A stretch of DNA of 64,000 nucleotides from Pseudoxanthomonas beigongshangi (GTDB lineage: Bacteria; Pseudomonadota; Gammaproteobacteria; Xanthomonadales; Xanthomonadaceae). The stretch is taken from NCBI RefSeq assembly GCF_016820515.1, contig NZ_JADHDV010000014.1, positions 1 through 64,000 of the forward strand, in the 5' to 3' direction. Shown piece after piece: positions 17,668 to 25,621 of the stretch. The notes beneath the pieces were generated by a model that saw only the letters and a program-made list of their open reading frames with translations, did not search any database and was not told the origin of the DNA. The position numbers and the translations under genes were made by a program. Every line of letters starts with the position of its first letter. The first letter of the stretch is position 1.

Positions 17668-19062
17668 ATGAACCTCCCTTCCCACCCCGAATCGACTGCC
17701 GTCCCGGGCCTTCCCGAAGACGACGCCGCCACCCTGCGCGGCATCGACGGCTGCGAACTGATCGACCTCATCCTTCCCGACATGAACGGCCTGCTGCGCG
17801 GCAAGCGCATCACCCGCGACGCGCTGGACAAGGTCTACGCCGACGGGGTGTGCCTGCCGATGTCGCTGATCGCCACCGACATCACCGGCAACACGGTGGA
17901 GGAGACCGGACTGGGCTACGACATCGGCGACGAGGATCGCATCTGCCGGCCGGTGCCGGGTTCGCTGCGATCCGTGCCATGGGCACCGCGGCCGATGGCG
18001 CAACTGCTGCTGGCGATGGAGGACGCGGCCGGCGGCCTGTTCGAGGCCAATCCGCGCGAGGTGCTGCGGCGCGTGCTGGCGCGCTACGCCGCGCGCGGGC
18101 TCACGCCGGTGGTGGCGGTGGAACTGGAGTTCTACCTGTTCGAACAGCGCCCGGACGCCGACGGCCGTCCGGTGGCGTCGCGCAATCCGGCCACCGGCGC
18201 GCCCAACCGCAGCACGCAGGTCTACTACATGGAAGACCTCAACGATTACCGCGGCTTCACCGACGCGGTCGCCGCCGCCTGCCGCGCCCAGCGCATTCCC
18301 GCCGACACCGCCGTCGCCGAATACGCACCGGGCCAGTTCGAGATCAACCTCAAGCACCGCGACGACGCGTTGCTGGCCTGCGACGACGCCATCTACCTGA
18401 AGCGCGCGATCAAGGCGATCGCCCAGCAGCAGGGCGCGCTGGCCAGCTTCATGGCCAAGCCACTGGTCGATCAGGCCGGCAGCGGCATGCACATCCACGT
18501 CAGCGTGCTGGATGGCGAGGGCCGGAACGTGTTCGCCTCGCCGGTCGGACAGCCGGCCGACGCGCTGCGCCACGCCATCGGCGGCCTGCAGCGCAGCGCC
18601 GCCGACTGCCTGCTGCTGTTCGCTCCCAACGCCAACAGCTACCGGCGCTTCGTGCTCAACGCATTCGTGCCGCTCAATACCTGCTGGGGCTACAACAACC
18701 GCACCGTCGCCATGCGCATCCCGCACGGCGGCGAGGCCAACACACGTGTCGAACATCGCATCGCCGGCGCCGACGCCAACGTCTACCTGGTCACCGCCGC
18801 GGTGCTGGCGGGGATGCTGCACGGCATCGAGAACGGCTTCGACCCCGGCCCGCCGATCACCGGCAACGCCTACGAGCAGACCGAGAACCTGACCCCGTTC
18901 TGGCGCGACACCATCGACGATTTCCTCGCCAGCGGGTTCGTCGCCGAATGGTTCGGTACGTCGTTCCGGCACATCTACGGCCAGCAGAAGCTCAAGGAGA
19001 TGCGCAGCTTCAATACCCAGGTCACCGACCTGGAGTACGACTGGTACCTGCGGTCGGTATGA
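17668..19062 (+). CDS. Glutamine synthetase family protein, second gamma-glutamylpolyamine synthetase-like paralogue
   Basis: 464 residues. GS-fold motifs: VELEFYLFEQ, AGSGMHIHVSV, NSYRRFVLNAFVPLN, NNRTVAMRIP and HRIAGADANVYL. It differs clearly from the copy at 15244 (N-terminus, substrate-side loops), so it is an old paralogue, perhaps for another amine such as spermidine, diaminopropane or ethanolamine. Its stop overlaps the start of the oxidase gene by 4 nt (ATGA), so the product should feed that oxidase. It is transcribed away from puuD behind the operator at 17605. Confidence 0.85.
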   Translation: MNLPSHPESTAVPGLPEDDAATLRGIDGCELIDLILPDMNGLLRGKRITRDALDKVYADGVCLPMSLIATDITGNTVEETGLGYDIGDEDRICRPVPGSLRSVPWAPRPMAQLLLAMEDAAGGLFEANPREVLRRVLARYAARGLTPVVAVELEFYLFEQRPDADGRPVASRNPATGAPNRSTQVYYMEDLNDYRGFTDAVAAACRAQRIPADTAVAEYAPGQFEINLKHRDDALLACDDAIYLKRAIKAIAQQQGALASFMAKPLVDQAGSGMHIHVSVLDGEGRNVFASPVGQPADALRHAIGGLQRSAADCLLLFAPNANSYRRFVLNAFVPLNTCWGYNNRTVAMRIPHGGEANTRVEHRIAGADANVYLVTAAVLAGMLHGIENGFDPGPPITGNAYEQTENLTPFWRDTIDDFLASGFVAEWFGTSFRHIYGQQKLKEMRSFNTQVTDLEYDWYLRSV

Positions 19063-20348
19063 GCCGGCGCGACACCGCCGCCTATCCGCCGTCCTGGTAC
19101 GCGGCCAGCGCCGCGCCGCTGCCGCCGCAGCCGCGGCTGGAGGGCGAACTGCAGGCCGACGTGTGCATCCTCGGCGCGGGCTATACCGGCCTGTCGGCGG
19201 CGCTGGAGCTGGCCGAGGCCGGTTATCGCGTGATCGTGCTGGAAGCCGAGCGGATCGGCTGGGGCGCCAGTGGCCGCAACGGCGGCCAGGCGATCGTCGG
19301 CTATGGTTGCGAGCAGGACACCTTGGAACGACTGGTCGGGCGCGCCGACGCGCGCCGCCTGTTCGATTTCTCGCGCGAGGGCATGGCGCTGATGCGGGAT
19401 CGCATCCATCGCCACGCCATCGCCTGCGACTGGCGCGACGGGCACACCAGCGTGCCCATCAAGCCGCGCCAGGAACAGGCGCTGAAGCGCTGGCAGGCGC
19501 ACATGGCCGAGCACTACGACTACCCCATGGAATGGTGGGACCGCGAACAACTGCGCGCGCAACTGGCCAGCGATCGCTATCTCGGCGCCATCTACGATCC
19601 GCTCAGCGGCCATCTGCATCCGCTCGAATACGCCTTCGGGCTGGCCCGCGCGGCGCTGGCGGCGGGCGTGCGCATCTTCGAGCATTCGCGGGTCGTCCGG
19701 CTGGAACGTGGCGCCGCGCCGGTCCTGCATACCGACGCCGGGCGGGTCCGCTGCGAGTTCGCCGTGCTGGCCGGCAATGCCTGGCTGCGCGGCGTCGCGC
19801 CGGAACTGGAATCGCGGATCATGCCGGTCGGCACCTACATCGGCGCCACCGCGCCGCTGGGCGAGGCACGCGCCCGCGCCCTGATCCGCAATGACATGGC
19901 GGTGGCGGACGTGAACTGGGCGCTGGACTATTTCCGCCTGAGCCGCGATCACCGCCTGCTGTTCGGCGGCCGCGCCAGCTATTCCACCCTGCCCCCGCCC
20001 AACCTGCGCGGGACCATGGCGCGACGGATGCGGCGGGTCTTCCCGCAATTGGCCGATGTCGACATCGAGTACGTCTGGGGCGGCTACGTCGACATCTCGC
20101 TCAACCGCGCCCCGCACTGGGGCCGGCTGGCACCCAATGTCTATTTCGCCCAGGGATTCAGTGGCCACGGGGTGGCGTCCACCAGCCTGGCGGGCAAGGT
20201 CATCGCCGACGCCATCCGTGGCCAGGCCGAACGCCTGGACGCCTTCGCCCGTATTCCGCACCGCCCGTTCCCCGGCGGCCGCCTGCTGCGCACGCCGATG
20301 CTGGTGGCGGCGATGGCCTGGTACAAGCTGCGCGATGCGCTCTGGTAG
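19059..20348 (+). CDS. puuB: FAD-dependent gamma-glutamylputrescine oxidase (PuuB type)
   Basis: 429 residues, DAO-fold flavoprotein. The dinucleotide-binding motif [21 protein letters not shown] begins about residue 35, followed by GASGRNGGQ, which is typical of PuuB/OrdL oxidases. The C-terminal part has [18 protein letters not shown] and [15 protein letters not shown], the second FAD contact. It oxidises the gamma-glutamyl amine to its aldehyde with release of ammonia and peroxide. Coupled by ATGA overlap to the upstream synthetase gene. No transmembrane signal. Confidence 0.9.
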   Translation: MSRRDTAAYPPSWYAASAAPLPPQPRLEGELQADVCILGAGYTGLSAALELAEAGYRVIVLEAERIGWGASGRNGGQAIVGYGCEQDTLERLVGRADARRLFDFSREGMALMRDRIHRHAIACDWRDGHTSVPIKPRQEQALKRWQAHMAEHYDYPMEWWDREQLRAQLASDRYLGAIYDPLSGHLHPLEYAFGLARAALAAGVRIFEHSRVVRLERGAAPVLHTDAGRVRCEFAVLAGNAWLRGVAPELESRIMPVGTYIGATAPLGEARARALIRNDMAVADVNWALDYFRLSRDHRLLFGGRASYSTLPPPNLRGTMARRMRRVFPQLADVDIEYVWGGYVDISLNRAPHWGRLAPNVYFAQGFSGHGVASTSLAGKVIADAIRGQAERLDAFARIPHRPFPGGRLLRTPMLVAAMAWYKLRDALW

Positions 20349-20363
20349 GGATTTCCCGCCGGT

Positions 20364-20377
20364 TTGATCGGAATCAA
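20364..20377. promoter_or_regulatory. FNR/ANR box before the bacteriohemerythrin gene
   Basis: TTGATCGGAATCAA, an exact match to the FNR-family consensus TTGAT-N4-ATCAA. A TAGAGT -10-like hexamer at 20400-20405 would place the transcription start near 20412, putting the box centre at about -41.5, the class II activator position. Confidence 0.65.
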
Positions 20378-20446
20378 TGCCCGGTGGACGGGTCCTTCCT
20401 AGAGTATTTCCAGGCACGCACACCCCGGCGTGCGGGAAGTACCGAC

Positions 20447-20908
20447 ATGGCCCTACTCGTCTGGCAGGACGACCTCAACACCGGCGTGGACGTGATCGAC
20501 GCCCAGCACCGCCGCATCGTCGAGATGATCAACCGCCTGCACATCGCCAACCGTTCGATGGAACGGATCGCGGTGGCCGAGGTGATCGAGGAACTGGTCG
20601 ACTACACCCTCTCCCACTTCGCCTTCGAGGAGGAGCTGATGGAGGAGGCCGGCTATCCGTTCTCGGCCGCGCACAAGCGCGTGCATCAGTTGTTCGCCAA
20701 GCGCGTGGGCGAATACCGGATGCGCTTCGAAGCCGGCGACGACATCGGCGACGAGCTGCGTTCCATGCTCGCCCGCTGGCTGTACAACCACATCCGCAGC
20801 GACGACAAGGACTACGCCGACGCGGTGAAGCACCACCTCAACCTGTTCGCCCGCGAGCACCAGGAAGGCGGCTGGCTGGGCCGCACCCTCAAGCGGCTGT
20901 TCCGGTGA
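20447..20908 (+). CDS. Bacteriohemerythrin
   Basis: 153 residues, single-domain hemerythrin that binds O2 at a di-iron site. All seven ligands are present in the usual spacing: His21 (DAQHRRI), His57 and Glu61 (HFAFEEEL), His76 and His80 (HKRVH), His115 and Asp120 (HIRSDDKDY). The N-terminus [17 protein letters not shown] is the standard start. The consensus FNR box upstream suggests induction when oxygen is low. It has no obvious partner gene and is flanked by the oxidase gene and a convergent MFS gene. Confidence 0.93.
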   Translation: MALLVWQDDLNTGVDVIDAQHRRIVEMINRLHIANRSMERIAVAEVIEELVDYTLSHFAFEEELMEEAGYPFSAAHKRVHQLFAKRVGEYRMRFEAGDDIGDELRSMLARWLYNHIRSDDKDYADAVKHHLNLFAREHQEGGWLGRTLKRLFR

Positions 20909-21021
20909 GGCGGCGTTTGCTCCGCTGACCGGCCAGCGGCTTCGGACGCAGCCCGCCGAGCAAGCTCGGCGTTACACGCCGGCCTCGCTCCACTGCGCCA
21001 TGCCCGGCCAAACCACTCCCC

Positions 21022-22305
21022 TCAACGAGAACGCGGCATCAGCCAAAGCGCCAGCAAGGTGAGCACCGCGGCACCACACAGGTAATACCCCACGTAGGCC
21101 AGGCCGAACTGTTCGGCCAGCTTGGTCGCCACGTAGGGCGCCAGCGACGCGCCGAAGATACCGGCCAGGTTGAAGGCCAGCGACGCGCCGGTATAGCGCA
21201 CCTCGGTGGGAAACATCTCCGCCAGGATGGTGCCGCACGGGCCGTAGGTCAGGCCCATGATGCCCAGGCCCAGGGCCAGGAACAGCAGTACGCCGCCGGC
21301 ACTGCCGGAGGAGAACAGCGGCGCGAACGCCAGCCCGAACGCGAAAATCGCGACGCTGGCGAGCATCATCGCCCGCCGCCGTCCGCGTCGATCCGCATAC
21401 AGTGCGGCCACCGGAATGCCGATGGCGAAGAACAGCACGCCGACCATCTGCAGCAACAGGAACTGCTCGCGCGAGTAGCCCAACCGCGAGGTGCCCCAGC
21501 TCAGCGCGAACACCGTCATCAGGTAGAACAGCACGAAGGTCGCCATCGCCGCGAAGGTACCGGCCAACAGCGCGCGTGGATGCTGCTTCAACACGGTGAT
21601 CATCGGCAGGCGCACGCGCTCGTCGCGGTCCAGGGTCTTCTGGAAATCCGGTGTCTCGGTGATGCGCAGGCGTACCCACAGGCCGACGATCACCAACGCC
21701 GCGCTGGCCAGGAACGGGATGCGCCAGCCCCAGGCGAGGAACTGCGCGTCGGTCATCAATTCGGTCAGCAGCAGGAAGATGCCGGTCGAGCACAGGAAGC
21801 CAATCGGCGCGCCCAGTTGCGGGAACATGCCGTACCAGGCGCGCTTGCCCGGCGGCGCGTTCTCGGTGGCCAGCAGCACCGCGCCGCCCCATTCGCCGCC
21901 CAGCCCCAGGCCCTGGCCGAACCGGCACAGCGCCAATAGCAGCGGCGCGAAGATGCCGATGCTTGCGTAGGTCGGCAGCAGTCCGATGGCGACGGTAGAC
22001 AGGCCCATCGTCAGCAGCGCGGCCACCAGCGTCGCCTTGCGGCCGATCCGGTCCCCGTAGTGGCCGAATATCGCCGAACCGACCGGTCGTGCGAAGAACG
22101 CCAGTGCGAAGGTCGCCAGCGATTGCAGCGTCGCCGCCCCGGCGTCGCCCTCGGGGAAGAACAGTTTCGGGAACACCAGCACCGCCGCGGTGGCGTAGAT
22201 GTAGAAATCGAAGAACTCGATGGTGGTGCCGATTAGGCTGGCAAACAGGACGCGGCGGGGCGAGTTGCCCGGCAAGGCGGGATCGGCGACGGCGGTGGCG
22301 GTCAT
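21022..22305 (-). CDS. MFS transporter, metabolite:H+ symporter family (ProP/ShiA/KgtP-like)
   Basis: 427 residues with 12 predicted membrane segments. Motif A of the major facilitator superfamily is seen as GHYGDRIGRKATL after helix 2 and again as ALYADRRGRRRAM after helix 8; GTTIEFFDFYIYATAAVLVF in helix 1 and LGGEWGGAVLLATENAP are hallmarks of the metabolite:H+ symporter family. The substrate (organic acid, betaine or amino acid) cannot be read. The ATG at 22305 gives the normal family start; the open frame upstream runs through repeat DNA and is not counted. Minus strand, convergent with the hemerythrin gene. Confidence 0.87.
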   Translation of the reverse strand: MTATAVADPALPGNSPRRVLFASLIGTTIEFFDFYIYATAAVLVFPKLFFPEGDAGAATLQSLATFALAFFARPVGSAIFGHYGDRIGRKATLVAALLTMGLSTVAIGLLPTYASIGIFAPLLLALCRFGQGLGLGGEWGGAVLLATENAPPGKRAWYGMFPQLGAPIGFLCSTGIFLLLTELMTDAQFLAWGWRIPFLASAALVIVGLWVRLRITETPDFQKTLDRDERVRLPMITVLKQHPRALLAGTFAAMATFVLFYLMTVFALSWGTSRLGYSREQFLLLQMVGVLFFAIGIPVAALYADRRGRRRAMMLASVAIFAFGLAFAPLFSSGSAGGVLLFLALGLGIMGLTYGPCGTILAEMFPTEVRYTGASLAFNLAGIFGASLAPYVATKLAEQFGLAYVGYYLCGAAVLTLLALWLMPRSR

Positions 22306-22363
22306 GGAGGCGTGGAAGGGGGTGACGGTCCGATTCTGGCAGATCCGGGTGGGGAGCAAAGGC

Positions 22364-22520
22364 AAATCCCCCTCGATCCCCCTTTTACAAAGGGGGAGGA
22401 TCAGCGGTTCGATTGGCTTGCCTCTGGCGCAAAAGGCGAATCCTCCCCGGTCCCCTTTGCCGCTTTTGCCCCCTTTGAAAAAGGGGGCGGGCACCTGCGA
22501 AGCAGGCGACGGGGGAATGA
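22364..22520. repeat. CCCCCTTT..AAAGGGGG repeat element
   Basis: Two imperfect palindromes, AATCCCCCTCGATCCCCCTT / AAAGGGGGAGGAT (about 22365-22402) and CCCCCTTTGAAAAAGGGGGC (about 22469-22489), plus a small hairpin GCACCTGCGAAGCAGGCG. The stretch 22306-22638 between the divergent MFS and small-protein genes holds this element and no gene that I can support. Confidence 0.6.
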
Positions 22521-22638
22521 CCCGCCATTCGGCGGTTGTGAAGCGCTTGCTCTTGGCGCCATCCCACCGGGCCAGCAACATTCCTTCCCCGCATTCATGC
22601 GATCCTCGTCGCGTTCCCCTTCATGCAGGAGCCCGACC

Positions 22639-22923
22639 ATGGATGAGGACCTGGACACCCTTTCGCGCGACGAACTGATCGCCGAAGTACGCCGCCTGCG
22701 CGCCGGCATCCGCGAGCACCGCGACAGCACCGGCCACGACCTGTGCTGGCACCATCCGGCGCTGTGGGGCCTGCTGCCTGAGAAAAGCGATCCGCAACCG
22801 GAGGTCCCCGACTGGCCGCAGTTCCTGCGCGGCTGCATCCGCTACCGGCAATCGCTGGATCGGCAACTGCCCGATGCCGCGCGCACGAATCGCCCGTTCA
22901 CCCCCGACGAAGCCGACTTGTAG
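22639..22923 (+). CDS. Small conserved hypothetical protein
   Basis: 94 residues, soluble, no signal peptide. An acidic N-terminus with helical heptad-like pattern (DLDTLSRDELIAEVRRLRAGI) suggests a short coiled coil; the rest includes LCWHHPALWGLLPEK and DWPQFLRGCIRYRQSLDRQL, rich in aromatic residues. GCAGGAG lies 8 nt before the ATG. I do not recognise a family with known function. The stop codon TAG is formed by the first bases of the hairpin repeat at 22920. Confidence 0.65.
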   Translation: MDEDLDTLSRDELIAEVRRLRAGIREHRDSTGHDLCWHHPALWGLLPEKSDPQPEVPDWPQFLRGCIRYRQSLDRQLPDAARTNRPFTPDEADL

Positions 22924-23044
22924 GAGCGACGTGAGTCGCGACCGTGGTCCGCGAAAATTTCCTTGTGGGAGCGACGTGAGTCGCGAAAGCCCGCGAATCT
23001 ACCGTGTTCCGGAACAAAAGCATCGCGACTCACGTCGCTCCCAC
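22920..23044. repeat. GTGGGAGCGACGTGAGTCGCGA hairpin repeats (three arms)
   Basis: Two direct arms (22920-22942 and 22966-22987) and one inverted arm (23024-23044) of the family also seen at 5011 and in the 171-bp array. Lies between the convergent 94-residue protein gene and the aldehyde dehydrogenase gene. Confidence 0.8.
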
Positions 23045-23067
23045 AGGGAAACATGTTTTTGGCCGTA

Positions 23068-24570
23068 TCAATCCGCCAGATTGATCCAGGTCGCCTTGAT
23101 CTCGGTGTACTTGTCGAAGGCGTGCAGCGATTTGTCGCGGCCGTTGCCGGACTGCTTGTAGCCGCCAAACGGTGCGGTCATGTCGCCACCGTCCCAATAG
23201 TTCACCCACACGCTGCCGGCGCGCAGCTTGCGGGCGACGCGGTGGGCGCGGGCGATGTCGCGGGTCCAGACGCCGGCGGCCAGGCCGTATTCGGTGTCGT
23301 TGGCCATGCGCAGCGCCTGCTCCTCGTTGTCGAAGGCGATCACCGACAGCACCGGGCCGAAGATTTCCTCGCGCGAGATGGTGTGCTCGTGGGCCACGCC
23401 GTCGAACACCGTGGGTTCGATGTAGCAGCCGCCGGACACCACCTCGGCGCGCCCGCCGCCCAGCACCAGCCTGGCGCCTTCGGCCACGCCCTTCTCGATA
23501 TAGCCGAGCACGCGGTTGGTCTGGCTCTCGTCCACCATCGCGCCCATCGGCGCGCCGGGGTCCAGCGGATGACGCGGCTGCATCTTCCGTCCCGCCTCGA
23601 CCACGCGGGCGACGAACTCGTCCTTGATCGCGCGCTCCACCAGCAGGCGCGAGGCGGCGGTGCAGACTTCGCCCTGGTTGTAGAAGATGCCGCCGGCCGC
23701 GGCCTCGGCCGCCTTGTCCAGATCCGGCGCGTCGGCGAACACGAGGTTCGGGCTCTTGCCGCCGCACTCCATGTAGGCGCGTTTCATGTTCGACAGGCCG
23801 GCGCACTGCAACAGGCGCTTGCCGACCGCGGTGGAGCCGGTGAACACCAGCCCGTCCACGTCCATGTGCAGCGCCAACGGTTCGCCCGCTTCCTTGCCGA
23901 AACCGGGCACCACATTGAATACGCCGGCGGGAATGCCCGCCTCCATCGCCAGTTCGGCCAGCCGGAGCACGCTCAGCGGCGATTTTTCCGAAGGCTTCAG
24001 CACGATCGAGTTGCCGGTCGCCAGCGCGGGCGCGAATTTCCACGCCGCCATCAGCATCGGGAAATTCCACGGCACGATCGCGCCGACCACGCCCAGCGGC
24101 TCGCGGGTCACCAGGCCCAGTTCGTCCGGGCCGGTCGCGGCGATTTCGCCGTACACCTTGTCCAGCGCCTCGCCGGTCCAGCTCACGCAGCGGATCGTCG
24201 CGGCCACGTCCACCTGGCGCGCATCGGTGACCGGCTTGCCCATGTCCAGCGATTCCAGCAGCGCCAGTTCATCGCCGTGCGTTTCGATCAGCCTGGCGAA
24301 TTTCAGCAGCACCTTCTTGCGGTGGGTCGGTTTCGCGTTGGCCCAGGCGCCGGTCTCGAAACTGCGTCGCGCCGCCGCCACCGCGCGATCGATATCCTCG
24401 CTTCCGCCCTCGGCCACCTTCGCCAGCACCCGCCCGTCGATCGGACTGACGCAGTCGAAGGTCTTGCCGCTGGCCGCGTCCACGTAACGGCCGTCGATGA
24501 AGGCCTGGCTGCGGATGGACAGACCGGCGGCCATCGCCAGCCAGTCTTCGCGGGTGCGGGGTGCATTCAT
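23068..24570 (-). CDS. puuC: Gamma-glutamyl-gamma-aminobutyraldehyde dehydrogenase (PuuC-type aldehyde dehydrogenase)
   Basis: 500 residues. Aldehyde dehydrogenase with VPWNFPMLMAAWK (about 167-179), GSTAVGKRLL, catalytic Glu268 in AYMECGGKSPN and catalytic Cys303 in NQGEVCTAASR. Length and sequence style match PuuC/AldH/KauB, which oxidise gamma-glutamyl-aminobutyraldehyde and other amino aldehydes from polyamine breakdown. AGGAG lies 6 nt before the ATG. It follows the PuuR-like repressor gene by 59 bp on the same strand, so the two are likely one operon under the site at 25205. Confidence 0.88.
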   Translation of the reverse strand: MNAPRTREDWLAMAAGLSIRSQAFIDGRYVDAASGKTFDCVSPIDGRVLAKVAEGGSEDIDRAVAAARRSFETGAWANAKPTHRKKVLLKFARLIETHGDELALLESLDMGKPVTDARQVDVAATIRCVSWTGEALDKVYGEIAATGPDELGLVTREPLGVVGAIVPWNFPMLMAAWKFAPALATGNSIVLKPSEKSPLSVLRLAELAMEAGIPAGVFNVVPGFGKEAGEPLALHMDVDGLVFTGSTAVGKRLLQCAGLSNMKRAYMECGGKSPNLVFADAPDLDKAAEAAAGGIFYNQGEVCTAASRLLVERAIKDEFVARVVEAGRKMQPRHPLDPGAPMGAMVDESQTNRVLGYIEKGVAEGARLVLGGGRAEVVSGGCYIEPTVFDGVAHEHTISREEIFGPVLSVIAFDNEEQALRMANDTEYGLAAGVWTRDIARAHRVARKLRAGSVWVNYWDGGDMTAPFGGYKQSGNGRDKSLHAFDKYTEIKATWINLAD

Positions 24571-24629
24571 CGTCGGCTCCTGGGGGAAGGGGGTGCGATA
24601 CCGTCGCCGCGCGGGCGACGGCGATGGAA

Positions 24630-25178
24630 TCAGAACGTGGCGGGCGTGTTCGCGCTGACGATCACCGCATCGCCCTCGCCCACGTTGCGGAAACGGTGCG
24701 GCACCCGGCTCTCGAAGTAGTACGCCTCGCCGGGGCCGAGCACGCGGACCTGGTCGCCGACGGTCACCTCGACCTGCCCGGCGATGATCACCCCGCCCTC
24801 TTCGCCGTCGTGGCGCAGCATGGTCTCGCCGGTATCGGTGCCGGCCGGCATCACCTCGCGCAGGATGCACATCTGCCGCTGCGGGCGGTGCTGCCCGACC
24901 AGGAAGTAGTGCACGCCATTGCTGCCCACGTCCGGCAGATCCTCCACGCCGTAGAACGGGTTGTCCGGCAGGCCGGCTTCCAGGTCCAGGGTGAAGAAAT
25001 CGGCCAGCGAGATCGGAATGCCGTCCAGCACCTTCTTCAGCGAGCTGACCGAGGGGCTGACCTTGTTCTGCTCGATCAGCGAGATGGTGCTGTTGGTGAC
25101 GCCCACGCGCTTGGCCAGCTCGCGCTGGCTGAGGTGCTTGGATTTGCGGACCAGTTGCAGGCGGGCGCCGATGTCCAT
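24630..25178 (-). CDS. puuR: PuuR-like XRE-family repressor with cupin domain
   Basis: 182 residues, close to E. coli PuuR (185). N-terminal XRE helix-turn-helix (about residues 1-60: IGARLQLVRKSKHLSQRELA ... NSTISLIEQNKVSPSVSSLKK), then a C-terminal cupin domain (about 105-182: GGVIIAGQVEVTVGDQVRVLGPGEAYYF). In E. coli PuuR represses the puu genes and is released by putrescine. Its place beside puuC and the shared 19-bp sequence upstream of its own gene, the bauA gene and the second GS gene support the same job here. The ATG at 25178 gives the standard PuuR N-terminus; the Shine-Dalgarno is weak. Confidence 0.85.
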   Translation of the reverse strand: MDIGARLQLVRKSKHLSQRELAKRVGVTNSTISLIEQNKVSPSVSSLKKVLDGIPISLADFFTLDLEAGLPDNPFYGVEDLPDVGSNGVHYFLVGQHRPQRQMCILREVMPAGTDTGETMLRHDGEEGGVIIAGQVEVTVGDQVRVLGPGEAYYFESRVPHRFRNVGEGDAVIVSANTPATF

Positions 25179-25204
25179 TTCCCGTGGGCGTACCGGTGGC
25201 GGAT

Positions 25205-25223
25205 GTTGCGGATACTTTACACC
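25205..25223. promoter_or_regulatory. Putative PuuR-type operator before the repressor gene
   Basis: GTTGCGGATACTTTACACC on the plus strand, 26 bp upstream of the repressor start (minus strand). The complement shares TGTAAAGTAT...CAAC with the sites at 25563 and 17605. Position close to the start fits autoregulation. Confidence 0.5.
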
Positions 25224-25258
25224 CGGTGAGGAGGGCGTCAATTTGATTGGCCGCACGC

Positions 25259-25488
25259 GCTTTTGCCTTTGCTCCTGCCTTTCGGTCCCCCGTGAAGCCG
25301 GCAGGCCGGGCGGGCGAATACCCCGAAGGGGCGGCGCGCAGGACGCGCGCCGTTTCGGGCAGGCACAGGGATGTGCCTTCCCGAAATGCCCGCCTGGACT
25401 GCGAACCCGGCCCGCGCAGCGGGTCGGGCGGCGCCTGAGGGGGTGTGCTTTCTTTGGTTACTTTCTTTGCACAAGCAAAGAAAGTGAC
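25259..25488 (+). repeat. Long repeat family, copy C (TTTCTTTGCACAAGCAAAGAAA element)
   Basis: About 230 bp, same block order as copy B at 14921: TTTGCTCCTGCCTTT, GGCGCGCAGGACGCGCGCC, GGGCAGGCACAGGGATGTGCC, then GGGGTGTGCTTTCTTTGG and TTTGCACAAGCAAA to 25488. A single copy, not paired. It fills most of the 443-bp gap between the repressor and the bauA-type gene; the rest holds the two operator-like sites. Confidence 0.8.
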
Positions 25489-25562
25489 TCGCGCCCGCAG
25501 GCGCGAAAGCCGTTGCCTTTGCTTCAAGGGCTCCCGAACCGCCATCGGGGCTACCAACGGCA

Positions 25563-25581
25563 GTTGTAAAGTTTATTCAAC
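25563..25581. promoter_or_regulatory. Putative PuuR-type operator before the beta-alanine operon
   Basis: GTTGTAAAGTTTATTCAAC, 41 bp upstream of the start at 25622, with GTTG/CAAC ends 11 bp apart. It is the best match among the shared sites in the polyamine region and overlaps the likely promoter. Confidence 0.55.
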
Positions 25582-25621
25582 GCGGTAAGCTGCGGCCCTA
25601 CCCCCGCAGCCAGGAGCCGCC

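Noticed and set aside
22312-22638. N-terminal extension of the 94-residue protein and of the MFS protein into this stretch
   Set aside because: The frames run through a hairpin repeat and lack family sequence; clear starts exist at 22639 and 22305.
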